Source of the DNA: Thereva unica
Taxonomy: Eukaryota; Arthropoda; Insecta; Diptera; Therevidae
Length of the DNA stretch: 64,000 nucleotides
Assembly: GCA_949987705.1 (NCBI GenBank)
Contig: OX465284.1
Location: 65,023,470 to 65,087,469 of the forward strand
Direction: 5' to 3'
Part shown: positions 21,153 to 36,100 of the stretch, in pieces
Layout: every line of letters starts with the position of its first letter
Numbering within the stretch: the first letter of the stretch is position 1
Notes under the pieces: model-generated
What the model was told of the DNA's origin: nothing
Databases searched by the model: none
Seen by the model: only the letters and a program-made list of their open reading frames with translations
Made by a program: the position numbers and the translations under genes

Positions 21153-24100
21153 CTTGAATAAAAATTATATAGAAATTTTATTTCATTTCTTCTTGTTAAA
21201 TATTATAAATGTCTTACTTAATCTCCTCCCATTTACAAAATTCAGTGACTAAGAAACTGAAGAGGACAGTTGCTAAAATAAAAACTATTGCTGGCCAAAC
21301 CTTTACAACTTTGTTGTAAACATCTTCGTTTATACAAATTTGTAATGTACAAATTATAATGTGGAGGAATAGTAATGATAGGGATGATAAAAGCCATATA
21401 TTATTAGTAAATGGATTTTGTCTCCACATTAAATGATCTCGGTGGACAAATGATGCTGATATTATCACTGAGAATAAGAAGTAAAATATTCTTTTTTTTA
21501 TGATTTTAAATAAAAACGAATGAAACAAAAGATAATAAAAAAAAGCTTTATCTTGAAATAACCCTAACAAACATGAGGAAAAAATTTCAAAAACTTTATG
21601 AATGGAAAAAGATACGAAACAATAGAAGCTTTGTTCCAGTACTTTTCCTGCAAAAATTTGTTGGGAAAAAACTTAGTGAATGGTGGGGATAATTTTATCA
21701 AAAATTAAGAAAGTAAAGAAACACTTTTTGGGCAATTTCCTGCAAATCAAGAAAAAGATCACATAAATGTCGATTGTCTATTATGTATGCCGCTTGTTAA
21801 GATACCCACATACATACAAAAAATTGTCAGCTGACAACTTGCAAGAAATCGCAGGACCGAAAACCTCTGGCTAATTCCTGCATGAGGGGAAGTGAAAATT
21901 TCCCCGCTTTTTCTTGCATGAGAAAGTAAAGAAACACAAATTGGGAAAAATTTTGTCCCGCGTGATCCCACATTCGAGTTCTGGAACAAAGCTAGATTCT
22001 TCCTTGAAGGGTGTATGTGAGTGTTTAGAGTTTACGTCGTTAAAACTTAAGGCTGAAGCACAACCAATCCGTTCCGTCCGCTCCGCACGTTTTTCCTTTG
22101 TTCTTTTTGACATTCCGTCCGCTTGATTGTGGCTACCGTTCCGTTCGTCTCATGGAAAGTTTATGGAAATGTCAAATTTCCAACTTTTAAAAACGGACGG
22201 AACGGATTGGTTCTGCTTGAGCCTTTAAACAGAGCATCCATGATGTAATGAACAACCAATACACTAATGAACACAAGTTTGGTTAAAAAATCAAGGGAGT
22301 GGGTACAAATGTCGATGACTTTAATTTAGGTCTCATAGTGACAGTATATATACTCTGAATTGGGTCAATATTAAGTGCGGGAGTGTGCTGTTGCCTGTTC
22401 ACAAAAACACAACCAATTACAAAATGTGCACGTCAATCCATTGGGGCTATTCAGATGCTGTCATAAGTGTGCTGAGCAAAACCGGTTTTATTCAACCCCT
22501 CGGAACACACACGGGGCGTAATTGTGTTTAGAACATTTGAAACCTTTACAGGAACGTTTAAATGTATTGTAAATAAAATTCACTTGTCAGACAAAAACAG
22601 AGCTAAAGAAAACAAGAGATAGAAGTAACATTTTATATGTGTGTAAGTCTTCACGCGTTTGCTTTTGCGTGAAAAATGTTTCGTTAAGTTCTTCCGCTCC
22701 CTTCCCTCTCTCATCGATAAAACCGGTTTTACTTGCCATGAATGTGCACCGTCTGAATAGCCCCATTCATTATAATAACCACAATAGAAAAAAAAAGTCA
22801 GCTGACTGCACGCGATTGAACTTTGACAAGTGAAGCCCAATGGTGCAAGTTACACTATCATTCATTTCGTTTATTACCCCCATACACAAAACAGGTTTTT
22901 TAGGCAAGGGGTCGCAGGGAAGTACAATTCATGCGTCATATGACTCCTCACTTTTCAGCCAGAAAATTTGCCAGACTCACCCTCCATTACACTAACACAA
23001 ATAAAACATCGTACTCGGGGGTCTGCGAAAACTATGAGAAATTCCCCCTCTCATTCGCGTTTATTGCACAACTACAAACGCAACACAATCTTTACACAAA
23101 AAAATGAATGCTTAGTGTAATACCCGCATCATACACAAACCGTTTTGATTTGAGTATCGAGTGATGGATAGTGCAACTTGCACCAATGGCTCATGCGAGT
23201 TTTTGTCTGTTATTTCCCTCGTTCAGTATACTTTCTCTCCTGTCGTACCAAGTGAAACCCAAATTTCATCTGATGCTGACTTAGATCAAAATCAGGTGCG
23301 AAGGTACACCATAGTGCACAATTTCTCTATCCATAGATAATTGACAAAATATTCATTCTAGGCACAACGTGTTGTTACAGTAGTACAATAGTATCGTGGT
23401 AGCACTGTTTTTTTGTTTTTATGCAGAAGTCCTAATTAGTAACGAAGCCTCCTCATTAGCATTTGATGGTTTTAGAAACGTATCTTCGGATTAGGGATGA
23501 TAATGTTGGTTCAATTAATGATAAGGTTGGTTCAATTTCATAATATAAAGTGGCGCAGTTGTTCTTTTTTCGACAATCGCTTGTCTTGCAAACCTATTGT
23601 TTTTTTTTTAATCAACCCCACTGTCGACCTCTGGTAATTTCAGCCCTCACAAACCAAGCTTTGAAAAGAACTGTCTGGCTATTCTTTTCTTTCAAGTCAT
23701 CAGTTGAGATTTATACAAGATCAATAACTAAGTCACCCTCTGGGTCTGAACTCCAAGCTTTTATTATCAATATTTAAACCCCATACCGTATCTGCCAATG
23801 TCCACTATGCATAATTTCTCTAATCTGCTTCTATATTTCAAAACAAACACGTCAAAAGTTCGGTTTCAATCAACAGGGACATTCAATTCATTCTTGAGGG
23901 GAGTCGGGCCAAATTCAACGCCTCCAGAAAAACCTGCACCAATCTTCCTTCAATTTAACAGTGTACGATTTAAAATTAAAGGTTGATACAACTTTTAACA
24001 TCTTTCGAGTAACATTAGTCGAATACCTGCAGTGGAATGATCACATATTTCAAATTACAAAACAATCTTCCCAATACCCGGCTCTTTTGAGTCACCGAAG

Positions 24101-27100
24101 GAATGTAAAGCCCTTATATAATTCTAATGCTATTCCCAAGCCGGATATTTCACAGAAGAAGAAAAGATGGAAGAAAAGCTAACTTTTCAGAAAATAATTT
24201 TCACCGAACGCCTTGTTAGAACTAGAAAAAGAAGCAGGGGCCGACTAAGAGGTTATGCAGAATAGTATAAATTAGTAATGAAAATCGACAGCCGGGTACT
24301 GAAGGAAACAGACAAGTGATTGGAAGGAATTCCCTAATGAAGCAGAGGATAACCAACACTCTTTAACTGTGTACTGTGGACTTCAATGTTTCTTCTTATG
24401 CGCTAAATATTTTCTATTAAATTAAAATTTTACAGAAGTATTATTTTTACTTCGAAGTAAAGAAGAAGAAAAGATAACTGCATATTATTAAATCGTCCAA
24501 AACTTGACACATTTACTTTATCTGATAAGAACAATATTAATAAGAAAATACTTACCAAAATGAAAAATAATTCCCAACAGTGCAAATATTCGAGCTATAT
24601 ACAAGTTTGTGTCCGGGCAATCCTCGTCTACATCAATAATCTCAATTGGATGCGCCATAAAAGTACAATAAGAAATTATCTATTAAATATGATAAAAGAA
24701 AACCACTTTTAAATTCCTCAATTTGCACTAAAAAAATCATCGTAAACCTTACCACAATAACAATAGAAGGTAAAAATTTACAACCATAGCACCAAAGAAC
24801 AAATCCAAAAACTCTTGAATCAAACTTAGTCTGCTTTTTGCCAGTTGCCCGATTCATAATTTTTGAATCCATTTCAATATGTGTCAACGTTAGTGCTATC
24901 AAAGGAACAGCAAAACACATTAAGTAAATAACTGTAATTGGTGTAAATATCGGTGGAAGTGATAAGCAGGCACTTAATATATTAATAACTGCTAAAGTAC
25001 AGCAACAGCATGCCCAGAACTGTATACAATTCCATAAACCAAGCGAGAATCTTCTTGATAGCTCAATTATTGCAACAATTGACAATGGATCGTCACGTCG
25101 TACAGCAATTGAGCAGGGTATCGAATTTAACATTCGACTTAAGTAAATTGGTGAAACTGTATTGTTTCGTGACTCCATAGATGCTGACGCTAAGCCATTC
25201 TCTATAAATGCATGAGAAGATGATGTTTTTGAATCTTTTGATCTTGTGGCGTGTAATTTATTATTAAGTATATTCGATTCAGTGTAAGCTGGAATGTCTT
25301 GACAAACCTGGAACGAATAAAATCGATACTTTAGTAAAAAATAGTAAAAAAATTATTTAGATCATCATTTTACTTGTGGGTACAATGGCTCCACAGCGAT
25401 GCTGCAATCGGCCTGAAGAAATATTTCAGCATTTGAGTTGCTAGCACTTGAACCGATGCAAACAACAATTTCGCCATACGATTGCATTATTCTGAGCATT
25501 TCCCTAGTAGCTTCTGCAGAGCAATCCGTAAATAGTGAAACCTGTAGTGGAACATTATCGACCTTTTCTAAATGTGGACGTATATTTTCAATCCCACGAG
25601 GAAGTTTAGCTCGATTTGACATGTCAAAATGGACTGGAGCGCTCTGTTCTGTACTATCAGTTAAGCAGCTAAGTGATCGACAGTTATCATCTAATGCGGA
25701 ATCCTGAGAGTGTCTCTGATTATTTATTTCTATATCCATTGATTCATTTGAACTGTGTGTTGAATTGACGTTAAGCATATTGTACTCTTGATTCGAAATT
25801 GCACCTGGTGCTGATGAACTTAGTGTTTTAGTTGATTCTAAAGCTATTGGCGGTATTAGGCAATTCATTTCATTTTCATGGTCGTCATCTTTTGTTGTTT
25901 GTTGAAGTACATTTTGATTTGTTTCAATTGTTCCAGAATTTTTTGGCGATTGTGGATTTGAGTGAGGCTCTTCGCTAAGAAGTGATATGTGACAGTTCCA
26001 TCCAGATTCTAATCCCATTTTTTCAGAGAAAACTCTTGAACGTAATTCATTCTCTTTACTAAAATGTACAAACCGTATACAAGCACGCTCTAAACGTTCA
26101 ACTAATTGCACGATATCTGTCTGAGCTTGATACTGCATTGTTATCATACCAATAAAAACTTGATGACATTGCATTTCAAAGCATCCTTCAACATCAGCGA
26201 TATCCTCGTCTTTAGCTTCAGAAAATAGCAGTGAATCAGTACTTATTGAATGACTTAGTTTTGTGTGACATTCAAAATCACAGTGAGATTTATCAACATG
26301 CTGCATTTTATATTTAGTTTCTGGAGGTAGCTCTAGATAGGCAATATTTTCATTTTGTGCACCACTTAATGCTCCACAAATTCCATGTCTTAATGGTCTG
26401 TACGCAAATGCTGTACAATAGGCTGTTAGAGCGCTTCTTTGATAAAAATCCTGAGCACGTTTCCTTTCTTGTTGTCCCAATGGCCTGAGATCTTTACCGT
26501 CCCAGAAATCATCGCAACAATCAAGGACAATATCAGCAGTTCCTTGTGTAAACAAGGATAAATAACCCCCTGGCGCCTCCCGAAGTACAACAGATAAAGA
26601 ATGTGGAAAAGGTACTTTAACTTTCGATGAAAGTTGCAATTGACGGGCAAACCTTATGTCTCGCCTAACAACGTCAGGTTGCTGCAGAATCAAGGAATTA
26701 AACTTGCGTAGAGGATTATTGAAATTTTTATTACCAAGTGCCTGTATGTAGCTAATTGGCCTTCAAGATTGAATCGATCAGTCGCGTGTGATGTAAATCC
26801 TATTTGTTTTGCTAGCTCGCAAAGGCAACGTCTGAAATTGTTTAAGCACATAATTTTAAAAATTAAAACATTATCTTATAACAAAGAGCAAGCAATAGTT
26901 TGTGGTTAGCTATAGTGGGTATAATGAAAAACCTTGATGATTTATAGACCAAGAGCCAGCGACGTTTTTCGGGTTGTCATTTCATTAGTCATGAAAATTT
27001 CCACACTGAATCTTATACACCTGCTGAACAATAAAAGCCAATTCTGGCAGCCCCCAGTGGCCGGAATGTAGTACCCTAAAATTACAAAGGGGGTAGGAAA

Positions 27101-30100
27101 TAAAGTTCAATTTTGTTATAGTATTAGTCATGAATTTTCAGGAGATTGTTTTTGATGGTATTCTCTATTTATAAAAATTATTGCCAGAACATTTCCCCTT
27201 CACCAAAGTGCCGCCAGAACGCAGTAAATATTCATTTAATAAAACGCTATTTTTGTTATTTCATTATAGTTAAGTCGTCAGAGTCAGACTAAATGTTAAC
27301 TGACGAAACTTTTTCTAAAAATATAGTTTTTCGTGAGTAGAATATGTTAAAAAAGAGTTTCGGAAAATTGGTTGTACGCTACCCCTGAAAAACCCCCTAA
27401 AAACAGAAAATTCCGTTTTTGGCTAATATCTCTTAAACGGTAAGTCCTATCCTAAAATATTGTTTACAAAGTTTGTAGATCATGCAATTATCTACAAAAA
27501 ATGATATCATACATTTTCCCGTGCGAATCGCCGTTCATGAGATATCGCCGTTTTAAAGATTTAAAATACTCATCCCCTAATTCGCAACTTGTATAGGTCG
27601 CCAGACGTTCAATAAATCCTCTGTTGCACTACGTGGCTAATATTTTCAGGGGTGATTCCAGGATGGTTTTGGAGAGAAAAATTGTTCTACATAGGGGGCT
27701 ATCCCCACTATCCACTACGATACAGGGTGTTTACGAAAGAAAAAAATGTATTTTTTTAATATTTACTTAAGTTGAATAACTCCTAGACGAATTATCGCAG
27801 AGCAATGTAATGCGGATAAATGCAAACACCATTGAACGGACTGCGCTGAATAACCGTGACGTGGAACTGGTCGATAAATTCTGCTACCTCGGTAGTATTA
27901 TTACCGAAAATGGTGGTGCAGAAGAAGATGTCAGTTCCAGAATAAATAAAGCACGAGGCGCATATGCATGCCTGTTCCGCATATGGAGATCAACGGAGAT
28001 CTCAACTAACACCAAATTGCGGCTGTTCAACTCCAACGTTAAGGCAGTACTTTTATACGGTTGCGAAACATGGAAAGTCACCCAATTCATCACAGGGCGC
28101 CTACAAGTCTTCATCAACAGATGCCTGCGTCGAATCCTAAAAATCCGCTGGCAGGATAGAATTTCAAACGAAGAACTATGGCGCCGTGCCGGCCAAGAAA
28201 GGATAGACGACCAAATAAGACGAAGGAAATGGAATTGGGTTGGCCACACCTTGCGACGCCAAAACGAAAATCTTGCCAAACAGGCCCTCGACTGGAATCC
28301 GCAAGGATCCCGTCGAGTCGGAAGACCTAGAACAACGTGGAGGAGAACTCTACTAGCAGAAGCCGCAACAACTGCGAGATCCTGGTCGGAGCTGAGAGCT
28401 GTCGCGCAAAACAGAGTCCGCTAGAGGGCAACTGTTTCCGCCCTATGTCCCATGAGGGATTAAAGGAGCGCAATGATGAATGTAATTAGGTTCATCTTTT
28501 AGGTAAATGTGTATTATTTTATATGATATTTAGAAAAGGAACTTGAGTGACTCCGTTCACAAGTTATGTAGGTTCAAAATATGACCAAAATGCTAAAATA
28601 TTGGAATTTTTCTGAAAAAACGAAGAATTTTGGGATTTAGATCACACTTTTTAATTCCCCATCTGTAGAACAATTTTTCTCTCCAAAACCATCCTGGAAT
28701 CACCCCTGAAAATATTAGCCACGTAGTGCAACAGAGGATTTATTGAACGTCTGGCGACCTATACAAGTTGCGAATTAGGGGATGAGTATTTTAAATCTTT
28801 AAAACGGCGATATCTCATGAACGGCGATTCGCACGGGAAAATGTATAATATCATTTTTTGTAGATAATTGCATGATCTACAAACTTTGTAAACAATATTT
28901 TAGGATAGGACTTACCGTTTAAGAGATATTAGCCAAAAACGAAATTTTCTGTTTTTAGGGGGTTTTTCAGGGGTAGCGTACAACCAATTTTCCGAAACTC
29001 TTTTTTAACATATTCTACTCACGAAAAACTATATTTTTAGAAAAAGTTTCGTCAGTTAACATTTAGTCTGACTCTGACGACTTAACTATAATGAAATAAC
29101 AAAAATAGCGTTTTATTAAATGAATATTTACTGCGTTCTGGCGGCACTTTGGTGAAGGGGAAATGTTCTGGCAATAATTTTTATAAATAGAGAATACCAT
29201 CAAAAACAATCTCCTGAAAATTCATGACTAATACTATAACAAAAATGAACTTTATTTCCTACCCCCTTTGTAATTTTAGGGTACTACATTCCGGCCACTG
29301 GGGGCTGCCAGAATTGGCTTTTATTGTTCAGCAGGTGTATAAGATTCAGTGTGGAAATTTTCATGACTAATGAAATGACAACCCAAAATATGTCGCTGGC
29401 TCTTCCTCTATTATTAAACCAAAAAATTAATACTCTATATTGTTGCTGATATTATATGGAATGTTTTTAATGAAGATATAATATATACAAGGTGCATTTG
29501 TTTCAAAATTTCCGTAGCGAATAGCATTGTCTAAAATAACTACTTTAATATTACTCCAAAACGTTTTATTTTTGATTTAAATGTCTCTAAATATGACATG
29601 CTTATTCTTATCCGGGGATTTAAAATGCGATACTGCTTGCTATTTTACCTTTTAGAATAAAGTGGCTTTGAAAGTGGATTTCAAATCGTGAATACATTTT
29701 AAGTTCCTTTATAAAACCGTGTTTTAATAGGTACATGGTAGCCAAAAGTCAGTTAACGATAACGCTGGACTTAAGTAAAAATTATGTGGACTGTTATCTA
29801 GTTACTAACCAAAACAAATGTTATGGGCCGTCTACACTACGTGGACTTAGATCCCACGCGCTTTTCGCCGTGCGGCCTCAAACAAAAGCGCGCATGAGCT
29901 TTTAAATTTCTGAATCATGAGTAAATTGAGAAAACAAATCAATTTTCATTTGCCAGGCCGTACGCGCTTCTGAAAAGCCCTTATTGTGTAGACGTGGAAT
30001 GTACCTTTTTAAGCACAGCCTTTTGTCCGTGCTGTTTGACCGTACTGCCTTTACCATGAAAAATATCGTAAAAAAGGTCATTAAACTCTATATGAAAAAA

Positions 30101-33100
30101 AGAGGCAAAAGCGCGTATGACCTAAGTCTGCGTAGTGTGGATGCACCATTACTAATGGTGCGTCCACACTACGCAGACTTAGGTCATACGCACTTTTGCC
30201 AATTTTTTTCATATAGAGTTTAATGGCTTTTTTTGTGATATTTTTAATGGCAAAGGCAGCACGACCAAACTGCACGGACAAAAGGCTGTGCTTAAAAAGG
30301 TACATTTTACGTCCACACAATACGGGCTTTTCAGAAGCGCGTACGGCCTTTCATATGGAAATGATTTGTTTTCTCAATTTGCTCACGATTTAAAGCTCAT
30401 GCGCGCTTTTTACTGAGGCCGTACGGCAAAAAGCGCGTGGGATCTAAGTCCGCATAGTATGGATGGCCCATTATGGTGCGTCCACACTACGCGGTCTTAG
30501 GTCATACGCGCTTTTGCCTCTTTTTTTCATATAGAGTTTAATGGCTTTTTTGTGATATTTTTAATGGCAAAGGCAGCACGACCAAACGGCACGGACAAAA
30601 GGCTGTGCTTAAAAAGGTACATTTTACGTCCACACAATACGGGCTTTTCAGAAACGCGTACGGCCTTTCATATGAAAATTGATTTGTTTTCTCAATTTGC
30701 TCACGATTTAAAGCTCATGCGCGCTTTTGGCTGAGGCCGTATAGCGAAAAGCGCGTGGGATTCAAGTCCGCATAGTGTGGACGGCCCATTAGCCTGCCGC
30801 TCCGAAGGTGTAGAGTAACATTTTGGAACAAGTTACATTTGAGTTTGGAGTGTTTACTGCTGTGTGAGAAAAAATAGGGCCTTTTCGTAAACGCATATGT
30901 ATGCTTTGCAACGATGCAACAAGTTCAAAAACGCAGATGATCCGAAGTCATTCGTTCGGAAACGTACAAGATTCAAGTTTGTTGCGCAACAGTAAATGCA
31001 ACAGCGCAGCCAATTTCGAATGTATGCATACGTATGCGAAAAGAAGTGCGCTGCTTTGTTGCCGATGCGCTGTTGCTCATTTGCTCTATTGCTTTGACGT
31101 TTACTAAAAGGCCCATACTTTTGGCTTCAATAACGATTAAAAATTTGTTCAGGAGGAATAAAATACAATTTCGGCTACTAGATATTGCAATTAATGCATA
31201 GATTATAAAGTTTTGAATTGAAAATCCTGCAACTGAATTTTTGGCCACCCTGTACTTTTAAAATTATTTGAAAATGAAGAAGAAATGAAAATACAGCAGA
31301 CAGAAATAAATTAAAAGCTTCTGAACTTACCATATTTTGACAGGTATTATAGAAATTTTTATTTTTTTAGATATGTAGTAATATTGATAACAAAATATTG
31401 AACACCATAAGATAAAAGCCAAAACTTATAATATTTGTGACTTTTTGCAGATTAATGCTGCTTTATGAGTGTACGGCTTTAGTTAAAATTATCAATTTAA
31501 TTTGAAGCAAAATTCGCATTGTTATTAACACTCAAAAAATCTAACAAGTTATTTTATTTTCTTATTCTCTACGTTTTTTAAGAATAAGTAAAACGTCAAG
31601 AATGTAATAAATTCCTAATGGAAATTGTTTAATATTGGCATTTAAATGCTTTGGTAATTAGAATACAAAAAGAACTTATTGTAAATAAATTTCAATTCAG
31701 TTTTGCTTTTATTGAACAAATCAGGCGTAAAATATGTATTAAATGTAAGATCATTTCGATTCCAACAAAGTTTTAAATTTACAACAGCTTTAATAGACAA
31801 TTGTCTATAATTCATAAGCTACACAACTTCGATTTTTTCTTAAGAGATTTCTACTGTTTAACCTTAACTTCATTTATAATTCAGTTCCTAAACGAACTTA
31901 AATTTTTCGAATTTCTTCTATAAATTTTTTCTATCTTTTTGTTCTTTTTAAACTTGTTATAATAAATGTTATTAGTAAGATGAATTTGTGAAAAATGGAA
32001 ACTGTAAAATCTATAACAAATATGCCCTACTCTTTCTTGTTGATGAAGAAAGTAGATAGATAATGATCATGTACGAAGTTGAGAAACTAATTTGAATGTT
32101 ATTAAAATCCATTTCGAATGAGTTGTATGCAAGGTTATAAATTTTGTGAAAGATGTTTGACATTTATGATATTTTGTAAATTTGTGAAGATAGATTATAA
32201 GCGAAATGAATTTTTCTTAAACTATTTATTTTGGTTTTGGTATTACAGAAAGATCAGTAAGATGGAGATAAATAACATTGAATTCGATGACATGAGGCTA
32301 TAAAATTTTAATGTGGATGATTAGAACTTCCGAAACTCCTCTTTTCTATCCATGTTCTGCCATAAATTACAATTTGCGATAGCAAGCTCTAGTAAACAAA
32401 ATAGTGATGCCAAAACCTGTCAGGCGAAGGTCCTTATTTCTGAGTGGAGCTAGATAGTGATAGTTAGAATCCTTAGTACTAGGTTATCGTGATCTACATA
32501 TTTTAAAAACGAATCTGTTTCCGAAATTTTCATGCGATTGAAACCGAAAGAAAAAAGTTGTCTGGAAGGAGTTGGTTTAAAAGTTGACTTTATAAAACCA
32601 GTCTATGTGTTCTCCTTTTCATGGCTTTCTTTCCATAACTTTTTAAAAAGTTATTCGACTTGTTCCGTTTTAACAGCAAATTGCACACTAGGATTAAATC
32701 TTTCTGATGATGTTCACTGTATAGAACCAGTCATACGACCATAGTGGAATAAAAATACCGTGTTCGAAAAGAAAATCTCGGCAAACAATGGAAACTCCAG
32801 ATAAATACAAAAATTTGTTGACCTTGGATTGGGCCGTGAATTAGGTTTCTCAAAACAAAACAATTGATTATAACTTTCAGTATGAAAAGCTCGTCTTTTT
32901 AGGAAAGACATTGGTTGGAAGATCGTACTGTAATTTAACCTTGTACCTTCAAAAAGCATAGAAACCGTTAAAGAATTTACGTATCTTGGAACAGTATTAC
33001 AAGCGAGCAGTGGCGAGACAACGGAGATCAAAAATAGAACAAAAAACAAAATTTTACTTTGACTTATAACTGTTGGTAGGGAACCTTTACTTTAACAGTT

Positions 33101-36100
33101 TTAGATAGGTAGGAGTACTCTGCTTACGCTGATACCTTATTCATGAAAATAGGTTACAAAAATACAGGGGTGGTAGCACGTAACTTGTTTCAATCAACTT
33201 CTCCATACAAAAATCTTGAAGTTTTGTATGAAGAGGTCGATTGAAACAACTTACGTGCTACCACCCCAGGGTGATATGCAAAATTCCAAAAATTGTAATT
33301 TCAAAACTCCCTAGGGACTAAAGCGTTACGATTCCCCCTCCCATAAAAAAACCAAAACCTAACCACAGCCAGCCGCTTTGTAAACATAACGTGTATCCGC
33401 TGTATTGTCAGCTTCAATTTATTCTATATAAGGCAAGTTTCGTGGTAAAATAATAATCACATTTTTGTGTTTTAATGACAGACAATAGACTGTGTTGGTC
33501 AAGCATCCCTAATATAGTCAACTAATTAAACAATATCAATATTAACGAATAAAGATCAAAGCATTTATTTATTTTCACGGAAATTTAATTCCCATTTTGA
33601 AATTGCTCCTTTTTCAAATTGTTTAGTCTCAATTAGAAATTATTTAGTCCCAATTTGAACTTGAAAAGGTATAGACTAGATAGTAGGGGTACTCATGATT
33701 TGTGTTATTTGTGTTATTCGTGTTATTTGTGTTAAATCGAGAAAAAAGTTTAACAAATCGAGAAACTTTCCTTAGTAAATGACATTTGTTTCGATTTTAA
33801 CAAATAACATCTGAAAAGGCGTGTTAATTCAACAACTCGATATCGAGATCGAAATAATCATATGGCAGAGTGGCAGATGAGAAATTCGATTATTCGAAAT
33901 AACACTTTAACATGGAAATTGAAAGGGGTCGCTCACGATCTCGTCTATTTCGAAGATAACATTTTACGATTTCTCGACGTTTAACACAGATCATGAATAC
34001 CCCTAGTGTGTCAATTCTTTTTTACATTGGGATTGCTGACAAATAACGAGGAAATACCTTTTGCAATTTGTTGGAATAATTCGTTGGTAGCACCAAATTG
34101 ATAAGTTAACTTGTCGAATCTATTCAAATAAAAATATCTTAAGGAATACGCTGTTTACGCTTTTTTGCTTTTTATTCAAATAGTAATAATTTTGAGAGAG
34201 TACCCAAATTATTTAATAATATATTTAGATTTTATTTAATTAATAAAATAGACAAATAAAATAAGTTCGGCAATCATTCTTGTATTGAACAACAATTCGA
34301 TAAAAACAGCAAAAATTCACACGACACATATCAATCAACTTATTTTAAAAAAATAATCTCACAGACGAATTAAAAGAGAGTAATTTGAGAATAAAATTTA
34401 AAATAATAACGATATATAAATAAAACACTTAACAAAGAAGTCCATGTGGATATCGATATTTATTATAATCAGACGAATATATACGAAAGCAGAAAATTGG
34501 CAACACTGTGTACTGATATCGATATTTATTATATAAAACTAACAAATCTCAAGTAAAGGCACAACAAGCAGAAAAAATTATGAATGTTTTCAACACAAAA
34601 AAAAATGAAATCAAAAATAAATGAAAAAAAGATACGAAAAACAAAGAAACTTTTATGAATTGAAAAAAAAAAAAACAAAACCAAACATTCAGGGTACTTC
34701 CTTTTGAGACCAAGCTGAAAAATGAAAAGATTTTAATGTAAAAATGTTTTGACAAAAAACAATTTTTTTTGTTATAATAGAAAAGTAAAAATAGGAGATT
34801 GTTTTTTTTACTAGAAAAAATATATATATGTATATATATAAGAACTATTTATCTTGTTTTTGTAATGCTAAAATTAAAGTTTTACATACCCATGCATAAA
34901 GCAATTCATACTGGACTCAACGATCGCATACCGATTGGTGACCGGCACCAAATCCTTATCAAACATGGCAACTGCTGTTACATGTCCACAAAATTGAGCA
35001 TAATGGGCATGCGTCAGTGGACTACACGTGTTCAAAAGAATTGCTAGACCTAATATAAAATATATCTTTATAAACTCCGAATTTTTAAACATAACATTTC
35101 CTAACCTAAAGGCTTTAAAGATGAGATATGATTCTTCCATTCATGATCATCAAATTCTAGCTTAAATGGACAGTGTTGATCATGTGTTAAATCTAGAACT
35201 TCCGCAATTACGCCAGGTTTATTTCCATTGTTATTATTGGTTGCTTCAGACTCAAGACTTGTGTGACTTACAATGGACATTTTATCCTCAGAATCACGAA
35301 GAAAAAATACTTTTTCGGCAGTTGGATTTGGCCATGATAGAATACCTTTCTTATCGACACAGCACAACGCTGTTATGGAGCCTAATACTTGAACAACATT
35401 AGCACTTCTGCCAAGTAATGAGCTATCACCTTTCCATAATTGCATCCAATTTCGGAAGACAAGTGGTCGTGGTAACGTTATGTTTTCAAATTCGTAAGTT
35501 GGCGTATCTAGATCTTCTTGAAATGATTTTTCAATTTCAATTGGTATTGGTGGTTGCGGTAAGTTAAGAAATGTATCTAGACGGGAGATACCCCATAAAT
35601 TAATCGATATCCATAATAATGGAAATATTAATGGAAGAATTGGTATTATAGCTGATATTGGTCCATCTAAGAATATTTCTTTCCAATAATGTCCTTGGTG
35701 TCCTGAAATATAAATTTTGATTTGTACAAATCCTTTTTTCAACTGATAATTGTATAATTGATTTTAGTTCAACCCCTTGCATTTCAGGAGGAAAATGAAA
35801 AATTTTGTAGAATTTTTGTATTCTGAACATATTAATTGTAAATTGCAACAAAAATAAGAAGAAAATTGATTAGTATTATCGGACACATATTTTTTAAAAG
35901 AAAAGAAAAACAGTTAATGAAATCAAACATAAAGAATACATAGTAAATACTTATGTAAACGTAAAAGTTAGGCGGCTTTGTACTGCAAATCATTATGATT
36001 TTTAAAGTTATTGTTTTTACCGCAGTCCTTAACTGATGGGAAGAATTATATCATTCTACTATAATCATCTTGCTTTCGTAGATTATGAGAAAGCGTTCGA

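Noticed and set aside
21759..22126. Overlapping frames on both strands near the first MITE
   Set aside because: They cover intron and MITE DNA, overlap each other and contain no family motif.
29984..30320. Two similar open frames on opposite strands
   Set aside because: They arise because MITE copies 1 and 2 are inverse copies; no protein motif.
34549..34755. Phe/Ser-rich minus-strand frame
   Set aside because: Low-complexity product of A-runs in an intron.
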